Shown here: positions 27,296 through 35,667 of the stretch, piece by piece | How positions within the stretch are numbered: position 1 is the first letter of the stretch | How the letters are laid out: every line of letters starts with the position of its first letter | Assembly: GCF_900602065.1 (NCBI RefSeq) | Contig: NZ_UWFN01000285.1 | Coordinates: 372,001 to 436,000 of the forward strand | DNA: 64,000 bases | Source of the DNA: Pseudomonas viridiflava | GTDB taxonomy: Bacteria; Pseudomonadota; Gammaproteobacteria; Pseudomonadales; Pseudomonadaceae | Direction of reading: 5' to 3' | Made by a program: the position numbers and the translations under genes | The notes under the pieces: generated by a model | Seen by the model: only the letters and a program-made list of their open reading frames with translations | What the model was told of the DNA's origin: nothing | Databases searched by the model: none

Positions 27296-27466
27296 ATGCC
27301 AACACCCTCCCTCGCTGCAAAAAAAGCCTACTGTGCCAAAACGCGCAAATCGAACTATGCCGCCAGTCTGCGTTTGGAAGGTTTTGACAGCACTCCGCTT
27401 GATGCAGAACGCTCTCTTCCAACTCGTGAAGAACTGCTAAAAACCTATCGAAAAAAACAGACCTGA
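27296..27466 (+). CDS. yhfG: YhfG-family antitoxin (Fic partner)
   Basis: A 56-residue basic protein, MPTPSLAAKKAYCAKTRKSN and so on, ending LPTREELLKTYRKKQT. GGAGGT stands nine bases before the ATG. The KxxYxxKTRKSNYAASLRLEGF pattern is that of YhfG, the small class III-type antitoxin encoded directly before fic in enterobacteria and pseudomonads. Its stop TGA overlaps the original fic ATG (TGATG). Assignment rests on motif recall plus context. Confidence 0.75.
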   Translation: MPTPSLAAKKAYCAKTRKSNYAASLRLEGFDSTPLDAERSLPTREELLKTYRKKQT

Positions 27467-27522
27467 TGCTCGACAAATAGGGTACCGGCCAGGATCCATA
27501 CTGCTATCCCGGTACAACGGTT

Positions 27523-28059
27523 TTGCGTAACAGCCTGAGCCTGACTAATGACGCCATATTGGCTGAGGCAGAGCGCGCTCTTTCTGAGGTAGCGGCGGAC
27601 TCCATCGAATTCGCCCCACCGCCTTATCGTCTTTCCTACCTTAAAAATCTTCACCTTCGCTTATTTACCGACCTCTACGACTGGGCTGGTGAGCTTCGTA
27701 CCGTGGACATCTCAAAAGGAGATACCCACTTTTGCACGACGAGTCGCATTGAGCCCGAAGCTGAAAAACTATTCACTTTGCTGGCCGAGGCTGACTGGTT
27801 TCAAGGTATGGACAGGGCACAACTTGTTAAAGCGAGTGCCGAAATGTTCGGTGACTTGAACGTCGTCCATCCTTTCAGGGAAGGAAACGGCAGAACGCAG
27901 CGGATCCTTTTTGAACACATCATTGTAAACGCAGGGTATGAAATCAGTTGGTGGGCTGTAGACGCTGAAGAATGGACAAAAGCGAATATTGACGCAGTGG
28001 TTTGCGATTACGCAGCACTGACTGACGTATTCGAACGATGCATCGGGCAACCTATCTGA
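27523..28059 (+). CDS. fic: Fic-domain AMP-transferase toxin, interrupted near its N-terminus
   Basis: Fic proteins transfer AMP from ATP to target proteins. The core motif is intact: DLNVVHPFREGNGRTQRILF, with the catalytic histidine and GNGR anion-binding loop, and LFTDLYDWAGELRTVDISKG precedes it. The natural start is probably the ATG at 27466, which overlaps the yhfG stop. Read from there the frame is MLDK, TAG, then GTGQDPYCYPGTTVLRN, in phase with the rest, so codon 5 (27478-27480) is an amber where relatives have an aromatic residue. As given, the 178-residue product would start at TTG 27523 without a good ribosome site. It may be a pseudogene or need readthrough. Confidence 0.75.
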   Translation: MRNSLSLTNDAILAEAERALSEVAADSIEFAPPPYRLSYLKNLHLRLFTDLYDWAGELRTVDISKGDTHFCTTSRIEPEAEKLFTLLAEADWFQGMDRAQLVKASAEMFGDLNVVHPFREGNGRTQRILFEHIIVNAGYEISWWAVDAEEWTKANIDAVVCDYAALTDVFERCIGQPI

Positions 28060-28368
28060 ACTTGAGATTCCGCCACTGCGCAGCACGTGCAAAATACTCT
28101 CCCGCCAATAAATCTGACACCACAGATCCCTCCAAATGAAGCCCAATCCTGTAGGAGCTCACCACAGAGTGCTCTACGAAATAACATCGAAAACGCCCGC
28201 ATCCATTCAAATGAATGGGTTAGAAAATCTCATAGCATGACACTATCCATCCCGTAGCCACCCTCAATTGGGCGTCCATGCCACCTGAGGATATCTTCCC
28301 GCTACGCGCAACAGATGGCGCATTGACACCAACGCGCTTCAGCAGATTGTTTCCCACGAGTTCACCTC
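28060..28368. other. gap between fic and the chemoreceptor gene
   Basis: No gene is recognised. It holds a lone half-repeat (tgtaggagctcacc, near 28149) and presumably the promoter of the chemoreceptor gene. Confidence 0.5.
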
Positions 28369-30009
28369 ATGAAAAACCCGATCTCCCTCGCATCACGCAT
28401 CGGCCTGGGCTTTGCCGCCATCGTGTCGCTGCTTGTTTTAATTACCGCCGTGGGTATCCAACGGGTGGGGTTCATCGACTCCACCCTCGAAGACGTCAGC
28501 GACAACGCCGCCAAAGTGCAGCGCTACGCCATCAACTTCCGCGGCAGCGTTCACAACCGCGCGATCGCTATTCGCGATGCCGTGCTGGTCAATAATGATC
28601 GTGATCTTGAAACTCACCTCGCTGAAGTCAGCCGCCTGCAAAAAGACTACGTCGACTCGGCGACCCCGTTGGACCAACTGTACGCAAGCAACACCGTCAG
28701 CCCGCAGGAGCAATCGATGCTCCGCGCCATCAAAGACATCGAACAGCGCACCCTCGCCGCCACCGACAAACTGATCAGCGTGCGGCGCAGCGGCGACATC
28801 GCGGCCGCCCAGGCATTACTGCTCAATCAGATATCCGCCGACTACAGCGAGTGGCTCAAGCGCATCAACGCCCTGATCGACCACGAAGAAGCGTCAATCA
28901 AATCGCAGCTCAATGAAGTGCAAACCACCGCCAGCCAGTTTCGCGGTTTGATGTTGCTGGCGACTGGCGTGGCCCTGCTGCTGAGCGTCTTCCTGTCGGT
29001 CATCATCATCCGCTTCGTCAAATCCACCCTTGGCGCAGAACCTACCGAAGTGGCCCAAGCCATTCAGCGTCTGGCCGCGGGCGACCTGCAACAAAGCATC
29101 GTCACGCCCTACCCCGACAGCGTCATGGGCGTACTGAAAACCGCCCTCAGCCGCCTGGCCGACACTATTACCCAAGTGCGCATGGCCGCCCAGGAAGTGA
29201 ATCAGTCGTCCACGCTCCTGTCCGCCACGTCGATCACCAACAACGACCAGATCAACCTGCAAACCCGTGAAGCAGAACAAGTGGCCACCGCCATCACGCA
29301 AATGGCAGCCACCGTCAACGAAGTCACCGGTTACGCGTCTCAAGCCGCTGACGCAACGCGTTTGGCCGATGGCGAAGTGGTGAGCGGTAACCAACTGGTC
29401 GCCGACACCACCCTGGCGATCGAACACCTGGCCACCTCACTGGCGGAAACCACCCTGACCGTGGAACGGGTATCCAAACAAAGCGAAGAGATTGAGAGCG
29501 TGATCGACGTCATCAACTCCATTGCCACGCAAACCAACCTGCTGGCCCTCAACGCGGCCATTGAAGCGGCGCGGGCGGGTGAGCACGGCCGAGGCTTTGC
29601 GGTGGTCGCCGATGAAGTGCGCTCGCTGGCCAACCGCACCCAGCGCTCGACCCAAGACATACGGGACATGATCAGCACCCTGCAAAGTGGCACTGAAACC
29701 GCCGCGCAAACCATGCGTGACAACTGCGAACTGGTCGGCCGCACCGTCGAACAAACCCGCAACGCACAAGGCGCGCTGTCCAAAATCAGTAAGGAAGTGG
29801 GCGCCATCAACCGCATGAACGCCCAAATCGCCAGCGCATCGGTGCAGCAAAACAGCGTGGCCGAAGAAGTCGCCATCAACATCAACCGCATCCACGGCTC
29901 AACCGTGCAATCGGCAACCGGCTCAAAACAAGTGGCCACCGCAAGCCAGGAACTGGCAAAACTGGCAGACCGCCTCACCCAGAAAGTGGCGTTCTTCAAG
30001 GTCGGCTAA
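28369..30009 (+). CDS. methyl-accepting chemotaxis protein
   Basis: Transmembrane chemoreceptor of 546 residues. Membrane segments lie near residues 8-30 and 192-212. Between them is a four-helix-bundle type periplasmic domain (DNAAKVQRYAINFRGSVHNR). HAMP and a long coiled-coil follow, with the conserved hairpin tip VIDVINSIATQTNLLALNAA / EAARAGEHGRGFAVVADEVR. The chain ends FFKVG without a CheR-binding pentapeptide. The ligand is unknown. No other chemotaxis genes are nearby. A REP array follows directly. Confidence 0.9.
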   Translation: MKNPISLASRIGLGFAAIVSLLVLITAVGIQRVGFIDSTLEDVSDNAAKVQRYAINFRGSVHNRAIAIRDAVLVNNDRDLETHLAEVSRLQKDYVDSATPLDQLYASNTVSPQEQSMLRAIKDIEQRTLAATDKLISVRRSGDIAAAQALLLNQISADYSEWLKRINALIDHEEASIKSQLNEVQTTASQFRGLMLLATGVALLLSVFLSVIIIRFVKSTLGAEPTEVAQAIQRLAAGDLQQSIVTPYPDSVMGVLKTALSRLADTITQVRMAAQEVNQSSTLLSATSITNNDQINLQTREAEQVATAITQMAATVNEVTGYASQAADATRLADGEVVSGNQLVADTTLAIEHLATSLAETTLTVERVSKQSEEIESVIDVINSIATQTNLLALNAAIEAARAGEHGRGFAVVADEVRSLANRTQRSTQDIRDMISTLQSGTETAAQTMRDNCELVGRTVEQTRNAQGALSKISKEVGAINRMNAQIASASVQQNSVAEEVAININRIHGSTVQSATGSKQVATASQELAKLADRLTQKVAFFKVG

Positions 30010-30033
30010 CCCAAGTCCACCCCGGCACGCCTC

Positions 30034-30445
30034 CTGTGGGAGCCGGGCTTGCCCGCGATAAACGATAATGCGGTAGACCCGCCCACCACTGAACCTGTTG
30101 GAGCGAGGCTCGCCCGCGAAGAACGATGACGCAGCATCACTGCCACACCACCCGCCCCTGTGGGAGCTGGGCTTGCCCGCGATAAACGATGACGCGGTAT
30201 CACTCCAAACCGCAGCGCCCCCATCGCGAGCAAGCTCAGCTCCCACAATGCCCGCCCACCACCGAACCTGTGGGAGCGAGGCTTGCCCGCGAAGAACGAT
30301 GACGCGGTATCGCTCCAAACCGCAGCGCCCCCATCGCGAGCAAGCTCAGCTCCCACAATGCCCGCCCACCACCGAACCTGTGGGAGCGAGGCTTGCCCGC
30401 GAAGAACGATAACGCGGTATGACTCCAAACCGCAGTAAGCGCCAA
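30034..30445. repeat. tandem array of REP hairpins, unit about 110 bp
   Basis: Repeated blocks of the form cccgcccaccaccgaacctg, tgtgggagcgaggcttgccc, gataacgcggtat and a reverse REP (atcgcgagcaagctcagctc). The units 30251-30360 and 30361 onward are nearly identical over their shared part, the stretch 30150-30250 is a variant, and older degenerate copies lie to the left. A half-repeat (gtaggagcgaacttgttcgcga) follows near 30450. Confidence 0.85.
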
Positions 30446-30678
30446 ACGGTAGGAGCGAACTTGTTCGCGAGCCGCCCGTACAGCCACAGCAAACCTCAGC
30501 CAAACACCACCCAGTCGACCACCACCACACCAACCGTTGGTCACCTGAAAATCCCCACCGCACGCCCCCACCCCGCCGCACCCCCCGGTATCCAAGGCAT
30601 AGAGAAACATTGACCCCCGTCAAGCCAGAATCCCACACCGCAAATGCGTCGCAACGACACATTGCCGGACACCCTCAT

Positions 30679-30725
30679 GACCTATATGCTGTGTTTCGAA
30701 ATATGAAAAACACTACATAAGGGAT
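30679..30725. promoter_or_regulatory. tandem NrdR-like boxes upstream of nrdB
   Basis: gacCTATATGCTGTGT (30679-30694) and acactacataagggat (30710-30725) each match the NrdR consensus at about 11 of 16 positions, with a 15-bp gap. They lie about 365 bp before the nrdB start, nearly the same distance as at nrdA. A TATAAT sequence stands at 30845-30850 further downstream. Confidence 0.5.
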
Positions 30726-31088
30726 TTCCGCCGCATTTACGGCCGTACCTTCTCCGCTGAGAATGAACCCGCAAATGCAAAAGAAAAAAGCGAAAATCCT
30801 TCCTCAAACGCAGTCACGGATGAACAAGTGTCGGGCGAAATCTGTATAATCCCGCGCTCGCTCCAAGGTACTCAAATGACCCTTTGCACACGCAATGCTG
30901 TCTTGCCTGAAAGCCACCTTGAGTCCCCGTTTTGTTCGCCTGTAAGGCCCACAGCCGCGGCAGCAAATCCACTGATCGATCCGCTGCATCACAATCAGGT
31001 CGATCCTGAGTAATACCCGAAAATTCCGTTGCCAGCGTCATCCACTCGACGCAGGCACTACATCCTTTGAAATTCAGGAGCTTCCACC

Positions 31089-32336
31089 ATGCTGAGCTGG
31101 GACGAATTCGATAAAGAAGACGGCGAAGTAGCCACCAAAGCAACCAACGCCGGTCACGCTAACGAAGCCAACATGGACCGCCTCGACAGCGCCGGTGGCG
31201 CCGCAGCCACCGAAGCTCGCGCCGTTACCGAGAAAGACTCCCCTGCCCTGATCCGTGCCAAAAAAGCACTGGACGCACTGGACGTCGCCGAAGGCCTGGC
31301 TGAACTCGAAGGCGCCAGCGCCCGCGTTGCCGTTGACGAAAAAATGATGATCAACTGCCGCGCCGACCTTAACCAGCTCGTGCCATTCAAGTACGACTGG
31401 GCCTGGCAGAAGTACCTGGACGGTTGCGCAAACCACTGGATGCCGCAAGAAGTCAACATGACCGCCGACATCGCCCTGTGGAAAGACCCACAAGGCCTGA
31501 CCGACGACGAGCGCCGCATCGTCATGCGCAACCTGGGCTTCTTCTCCACCGCCGACTCCCTGGTTGCCAACAATCTGGTACTGGCGGTGTACCGCCTGAT
31601 CACCAACCCGGAGTGCCGCCAGTACATCCTGCGCCAGGCCTTCGAAGAAGCGATCCACACTCACGCTTACCAGTACTGCATCGAATCGCTGGCCATGGAT
31701 GAAGGCGAGATCTTCAACATGTACCACGAGATCCCATCGGTCGCGAAAAAAGCCGCCTGGGGCCTGAAATACACCCGTTCGATCTCCGATCCTAAGTTCG
31801 AAACCGGCACCGTCGAAACAGACAAAGAACTGCTGCGCAACCTGATCGCCTACTACTGCGTACTGGAAGGCATCTTCTTCTACTGCGGCTTCACGCAGAT
31901 CCTGTCCATGGGCCGTCGCAACAAAATGACCGGCGTCGCCGAGCAGTTCCAATACATCCTGCGCGACGAATCCATGCACCTGAACTTCGGCATCGACGTG
32001 ATCAACCAGATCAAAATCGAAAACCCACACCTGTGGGACGCCGAGATGAAGGAAGAAGCCAGCCAGATGATCCTGCAAGGCACCCAGCTGGAAATTGAAT
32101 ACGCACGCGACACCATGCCGCGCGGCGTACTGGGCATGAACGCCGCGATGATGGAGGACTACCTCAAATTCATCGCTAACCGTCGCCTCTCGCAAATCGG
32201 CTTGAAAGAAGAATATCCGGGGACTACTAACCCGTTCCCATGGATGTCCGAAATCATGGACTTGAAGAAAGAGAAGAACTTCTTCGAGACTCGGGTTATT
32301 GAGTATCAGACTGGTGGGGCGTTGAGCTGGGATTGA
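31089..32336 (+). CDS. nrdB: class Ia ribonucleotide reductase, beta subunit
   Basis: Diiron-tyrosyl radical subunit of 415 residues. Iron ligands appear in DIALWKDPQGLTDDERRIVM, RQAFEEAIHTHAYQYCIESL and YILRDESMHLNFGIDVINQI; the radical tyrosine lies in the HTHAYQY region. The C-terminus, which docks to NrdA, is FFETRVIEYQTGGALSW. The start MLSWDEFDKEDGEVATKATN has AGGAG upstream. It is the last clearly core gene before the accessory region. Confidence 0.95.
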   Translation: MLSWDEFDKEDGEVATKATNAGHANEANMDRLDSAGGAAATEARAVTEKDSPALIRAKKALDALDVAEGLAELEGASARVAVDEKMMINCRADLNQLVPFKYDWAWQKYLDGCANHWMPQEVNMTADIALWKDPQGLTDDERRIVMRNLGFFSTADSLVANNLVLAVYRLITNPECRQYILRQAFEEAIHTHAYQYCIESLAMDEGEIFNMYHEIPSVAKKAAWGLKYTRSISDPKFETGTVETDKELLRNLIAYYCVLEGIFFYCGFTQILSMGRRNKMTGVAEQFQYILRDESMHLNFGIDVINQIKIENPHLWDAEMKEEASQMILQGTQLEIEYARDTMPRGVLGMNAAMMEDYLKFIANRRLSQIGLKEEYPGTTNPFPWMSEIMDLKKEKNFFETRVIEYQTGGALSWD

Positions 32337-32634
32337 TTTGATTCCCCTTATTTTTCAGCGAAGATTAGATTTTTTTCAGTATTTCTGAACTGAAGTCTTA
32401 CATTGGTGCAAAATTGCCACATGAGTCCGATCAGGCTATGTGGCAATATGCAGCTGGCGTAATCTGTGGCTGGGGATGGTCGAAGGCACCGTCGTACTGC
32501 TTTGTAAAAATGCAGTCGGTGGTAGCTTAGGCTGGATATGAAGGTTCTCAGGTGGTTGGGCACGCATACGACTTGCCCACTTGATCAGATTACTTTGCCG
32601 ATGATGGCTTAATTTAGGTCTGGCAGAAGCTGCA

Positions 32635-32865
32635 TTATTTAACTGGTATCAGCTCCAGCGTGAGCCTTACCAAGTCCAACGGCGAACAGTCTAAAGCTTC
32701 TGCAAGAGAAAAAACGGTTTCTAATGTTGGCTGGTGATGGCCTCGCTCCATCAAACTAATATAGTTGCGTTGCAGGCCAGCCTGATATGCAAGCGCTTCC
32801 TGCGTGATCTTCCGATTCAATCTCGCTTCACGCAATACCTTACCAAATGCAATTGCTGTATCCAC
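32635..32865 (-). CDS. XRE-family HTH regulator
   Basis: A 76-residue single-domain helix-turn-helix protein (FGKVLREARLNRKITQEALA ... GLQRNYISLMERGHHQPTLE), close in size to restriction-modification controller proteins and small antitoxin-like regulators. The GTG start at 32865 has AGGAGG upstream. It is divergent from the gene at 32961; between them stands a perfect 18-bp palindrome (32916-32933) that is probably its operator. The about 300 bases between nrdB and this gene show nothing recognisable. Confidence 0.85.
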   Translation of the reverse strand: MDTAIAFGKVLREARLNRKITQEALAYQAGLQRNYISLMERGHHQPTLETVFSLAEALDCSPLDLVRLTLELIPVK

Positions 32866-32888
32866 TCACTCCCTCCTATCAGAAAGGC

Positions 32889-32933
32889 ACTGTGAGGTAG
32901 AGCAATACAGACGTCTTCACAGTATACTGTGAA
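32889..32933. promoter_or_regulatory. palindromic operator between divergent genes
   Basis: TTCACAGTATACTGTGAA at 32916-32933 is a perfect palindrome. An extra half-site, ACTGTGA, lies at 32889-32895, the same sequence as at 32926-32932. The arrangement fits autoregulation by the small XRE protein and co-regulation of the divergent gene. Confidence 0.65.
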
Positions 32934-32960
32934 TATTCATGCTTATTAGAGAGAGCTTAA

Positions 32961-33416
32961 ATGGGCGAACTGATGATCTTAGTAGCTGACGAATGTGGCG
33001 AGGACTCGCCCAGCGATCTTAGAGACTTGGAAGGTCGCATCGCGCTCGATAGGTTCGAGCATGAAGGGGACCGACCTTTATTCTTGATTTTCCACTGGTG
33101 TAAGGAATCGAACAGCAAGCGTCACAGTATGTCTATGGTTGATAGCTTCCTGAAAGTTGAAGACTTCCTAGCTAGACGTTACAAACACGAAACTTTCAAA
33201 TATGAAGTTGAAAAAATACTTATAATCCTCCCTCCAGGCCCTAGCACAGGCAGAGGTTGGGTGGTGAAACGATTAATTAAAGCCACCATCAAAAACACAA
33301 AAAACGAACCGCCTCAAGTCATATATCAAACACCTCGCAAGGACTATCAGTATTTATTGGAGAGCCCTGAAAGCAAGGGCAAAACCGAATGGAATGTATT
33401 ACTAAAAAACAGATGA
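32961..33416 (+). CDS. hypothetical protein, divergent from the XRE regulator
   Basis: A 151-residue protein not recognised as a known family. It starts MGELMILVADECGEDSPSDL after GAGAG. It is acidic at the N-terminus and basic toward the C-terminus (GWVVKRLIKATIKNTKNEPP); no signal peptide or membrane segment. Lower GC and AT-rich codons than the core genes suggest transfer. Sharing an operator region with the HTH gene suggests a two-gene functional unit (toxin-, nuclease- or defence-like), but no catalytic motif could be identified. Confidence 0.6.
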   Translation: MGELMILVADECGEDSPSDLRDLEGRIALDRFEHEGDRPLFLIFHWCKESNSKRHSMSMVDSFLKVEDFLARRYKHETFKYEVEKILIILPPGPSTGRGWVVKRLIKATIKNTKNEPPQVIYQTPRKDYQYLLESPESKGKTEWNVLLKNR

Positions 33417-33595
33417 GACATTGGAAATTGATCAACCTTGACAGAGCTTGCTTATTCTAATTTAGCAATCAGGCTATCCGTAAACGTTAATTATGTAAGC
33501 TTGGCTCAGCCAATACCTACACAGCTCGATTTACTAGCGAATTGCGGTTAAGGCTAACTATAGTACGGCCTATCGATATCTCCGGAGCGCCTAAG

Positions 33596-33763
33596 TCAGC
33601 CAGCAAGCCGCCCAATTGGTTCCAGTAAGCTTCCATTTTCCAATACGCGATTGAGAAACCTTTCCTGATCTGCAGATCTGTTGCGAAGTAGATCTCTGGA
33701 CTCGGCTTCGAGAACAGCCTTCATATGCCATTTGCGCGTTTTTACCTTTCGCCGACCTTTCAT
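33596..33763 (-). CDS. possible small ORF, 55 residues
   Basis: Reads MKGRRKVKTRKWHMKAVLEA, then ESRDLLRNRSADQERFLNRV and a short tail. Basic N-terminus, helical, no family recognised. It sits in a 1.1-kb stretch without larger genes. It could be a gene or a remnant; only an open frame with ATG and a plausible composition supports it. Confidence 0.25.
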   Translation of the reverse strand: MKGRRKVKTRKWHMKAVLEAESRDLLRNRSADQERFLNRVLENGSLLEPIGRLAG

Positions 33764-33880
33764 TCACTTGACCCCGCCAGATGATATTTATAGCCATCAT
33801 TACTGATTCAAAGATAGTCACATTAGCAGAAAACCTCTACAAAGAAATGTATAAAATATTTACAACGGTTACACATAGAT

Positions 33881-34009
33881 CTATTTCGCGTAGGCAGTGA
33901 CAACTGAATCTCTATTCCAAACCCTTTTAAACATCCCGAACTGGTCGTTGCCTCGATGCTTGTCGGTATATCTCTTAATCCTAACCGTGATCTTTTTCAT
34001 ATTACTCAT
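33881..34009 (-). CDS. possible small ORF, 42 residues
   Basis: Reads MSNMKKITVRIKRYTDKHRG, then NDQFGMFKRVWNRDSVVTAY and ends AK. Strongly basic; no family recognised and no good ribosome site. Listed as tentative. Confidence 0.2.
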   Translation of the reverse strand: MSNMKKITVRIKRYTDKHRGNDQFGMFKRVWNRDSVVTAYAK

Positions 34010-34096
34010 CGAAGTCTATCTCACAAAAGCAAGGTAGTGTCTTAATATCGAAATGACGCTGTATCTACAAACGCTATTTTAAATTTTATCGCAATT

Positions 34097-34398
34097 CTAG
34101 CTATTGAAACGTTGCGGTGCATTGAGGACAGCAATTGCTCGAAGAGTCCCTAAGTAACCTAACACACCCATCATTGCTGCAGTCAGTTGCTCTGCCAGTT
34201 TGTCCTCTGACCACGACTTAAGGTCAATCAACGTCAGCTTAGGGGGAGCGTTACTCACCCCCCAGCGATCAGCAAAAAAGTGAGCAACCTTGCCGGAGTC
34301 TTTGCGCTATCGAGTTGATGAGCAAATTCGTTCCGGAGTTTGTTAAGCGCGTCGAGTGCCGGCCAGATCGCGTCGGCACCAGGAGTCGAGTCGAACAC
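34097..34398 (-). pseudogene. frameshifted remnant with an 'LRNEFAH' motif (MltR/DUF4145-like)
   Basis: The first frame from 34398 gives VFDSTPGADAIWPALDALNK, then LRNEFAHQLDSAKTPA. The reading then continues coherently only in another frame as KVAHFFADRWGVSNAPPKLT, LIDLKSWSEDKLAEQLTAAM and MGVLGYLGTLRAIAVLNAPQ to a stop at 34097. The break is near 34290, a single-base change. The LRNEFAH motif occurs in mannitol-repressor-like and DUF4145 proteins. The 5' end is missing. The rest of 33417-34556 holds nothing else that is recognisable. Confidence 0.55.
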
Positions 34399-34600
34399 TA
34401 ACTGATTGTTTTAAATATAGTCATTATGAGATAAGTTCAGTTATACCTCTTCGAATATCCTTAGCTGGCTCAGCTCTACATTTTCTATGTGCCGCCGGCG
34501 ACAACGTATCAATTAGCCCCGTCTGTTCATAGCGAATTTGCGCGTTGACCGACCGGGTTACGCAACGCCAGTAAATCCCCAACTGCGTTGAGTGACGTTT

Positions 34601-35182
34601 TTAAGAGGTGCTGAATTGAACTGTCGGATACTTCCTCGCCTCTTGGCGTCGTTGACGCTTGGCCCGAACCTGCTCGTATTTCTCAACTTCATCATCGCCA
34701 GGTACGCCACGTTGCCGACTGGCATCTGCCTTGATGACGCTGGCGTCGACCGCAAACCCTTCGCCCTTGACCAGACCTGCGTCCATCCAGCGACGCAGCA
34801 CCTCGTTGAATAGCCAGCGAAACAGAGAGCTGTCACGAAAACGACCGTGGCGGTTCTTGGAAAACGTAGAGTGATTGGGGACTTCGTCTTCGAGGCTCAA
34901 GCGACAGAACCAGCGATACGCCAAGTTCAAATGAGCCTCTTCGCACAACCGACGTTCGGAGCGAATGCCGTAGCAGTAGCCCACCACCAACAGGCGAATC
35001 ATCAGTACGGGATCAATCGATGGGCGCCCGGTTGGGCTATAAAAATCGGCGAGATAATGGCGCGGATCGCTGAGATCAAGGCATCGATCAATGCTGCGCA
35101 GGAGGTGATTGGCTGGGATGTGATCTTCAATGTTGAACGAGTAAAACAGTCTCTCTTGTCCGCTCGACAATTGTCCCATCAT
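34601..35182 (-). pseudogene. truncated transposase (IS1182/IS5-like)
   Basis: The N-terminal part of a DDE transposase: MMGQLSSGQERLFYSFNIED, DFYSPTGRPSIDPVLMIRLL, VGYCYGIRSERRLCEEAHLN, EVPNHSTFSKNRHGRFRDSS and GFAVDASVIKADASRQRGVP. The first catalytic Asp region is present but the chain stops after about 190 residues, far short of a complete transposase, so later catalytic residues are lost. The 5' side (to about 35250) still looks like the IS end; the 3' half is deleted. It marks an old junction on the left of the next gene pair. Confidence 0.8.
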
Positions 35183-35378
35183 GCTGCAAATCCTCCCGCT
35201 GGCCGATGACCTGATTTTGCCGCAGGCCAAGCAGGATCTACTTTTTCAACAGAATCGACCAGCAGCTGTCAGTCGCATATTTCGCGGGAGATTCGCCCTT
35301 CACCTTTCACTTCCCAAGGCTGACACTCTCCGTCGCTCTCATCCTGAGGGCATCATAGACACGATTGAGAGACGAATA

Positions 35379-35657
35379 ATGAAAGACTACCTCGACAAGA
35401 AAAAGCTGCTCATCCGTCAAGGCCATCAGCTTTGGAACCTCCATAACGCCCTGCTCGAAAACCCAGAAGAGGTAGTGATCGGCGAGATGGCCAACGTGTA
35501 TAAAGAGGTAGGCCGAGTGAAAACCATAGCCGAAGGCATGGTTCTGGCTGGTGCCAATATCACCGCCTACCGCAGCACCGAAGAAGGAGAGCGGGTGATG
35601 CAGCGCACCCGTAACAATCTCAAAACCCGCCCAAAGGGCGACCCACTGTTGGCTTGA
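35379..35657 (+). CDS. hypothetical protein, first of an unknown two-gene unit
   Basis: A 92-residue protein starting MKDYLDKKKLLIRQGHQLWN, mostly helical, ending in a basic tail (RNNLKTRPKGDPLLA). No family is recognised. The open frame extends upstream into the transposase remnant's flank, so the true N-terminus could have been replaced. It is 10 bases before the next gene and surely co-transcribed with it. Confidence 0.6.
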   Translation: MKDYLDKKKLLIRQGHQLWNLHNALLENPEEVVIGEMANVYKEVGRVKTIAEGMVLAGANITAYRSTEEGERVMQRTRNNLKTRPKGDPLLA

Positions 35658-35667
35658 GGAGAGAGAA

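Noticed and set aside
30006..30662. Open frames of 100-218 codons across the REP array
   Set aside because: They are made by translation of the repeated DNA and have no independent gene signals.
31074..32195. A 373-codon open frame antisense to nrdB
   Set aside because: Shadow of nrdB for the same reason.
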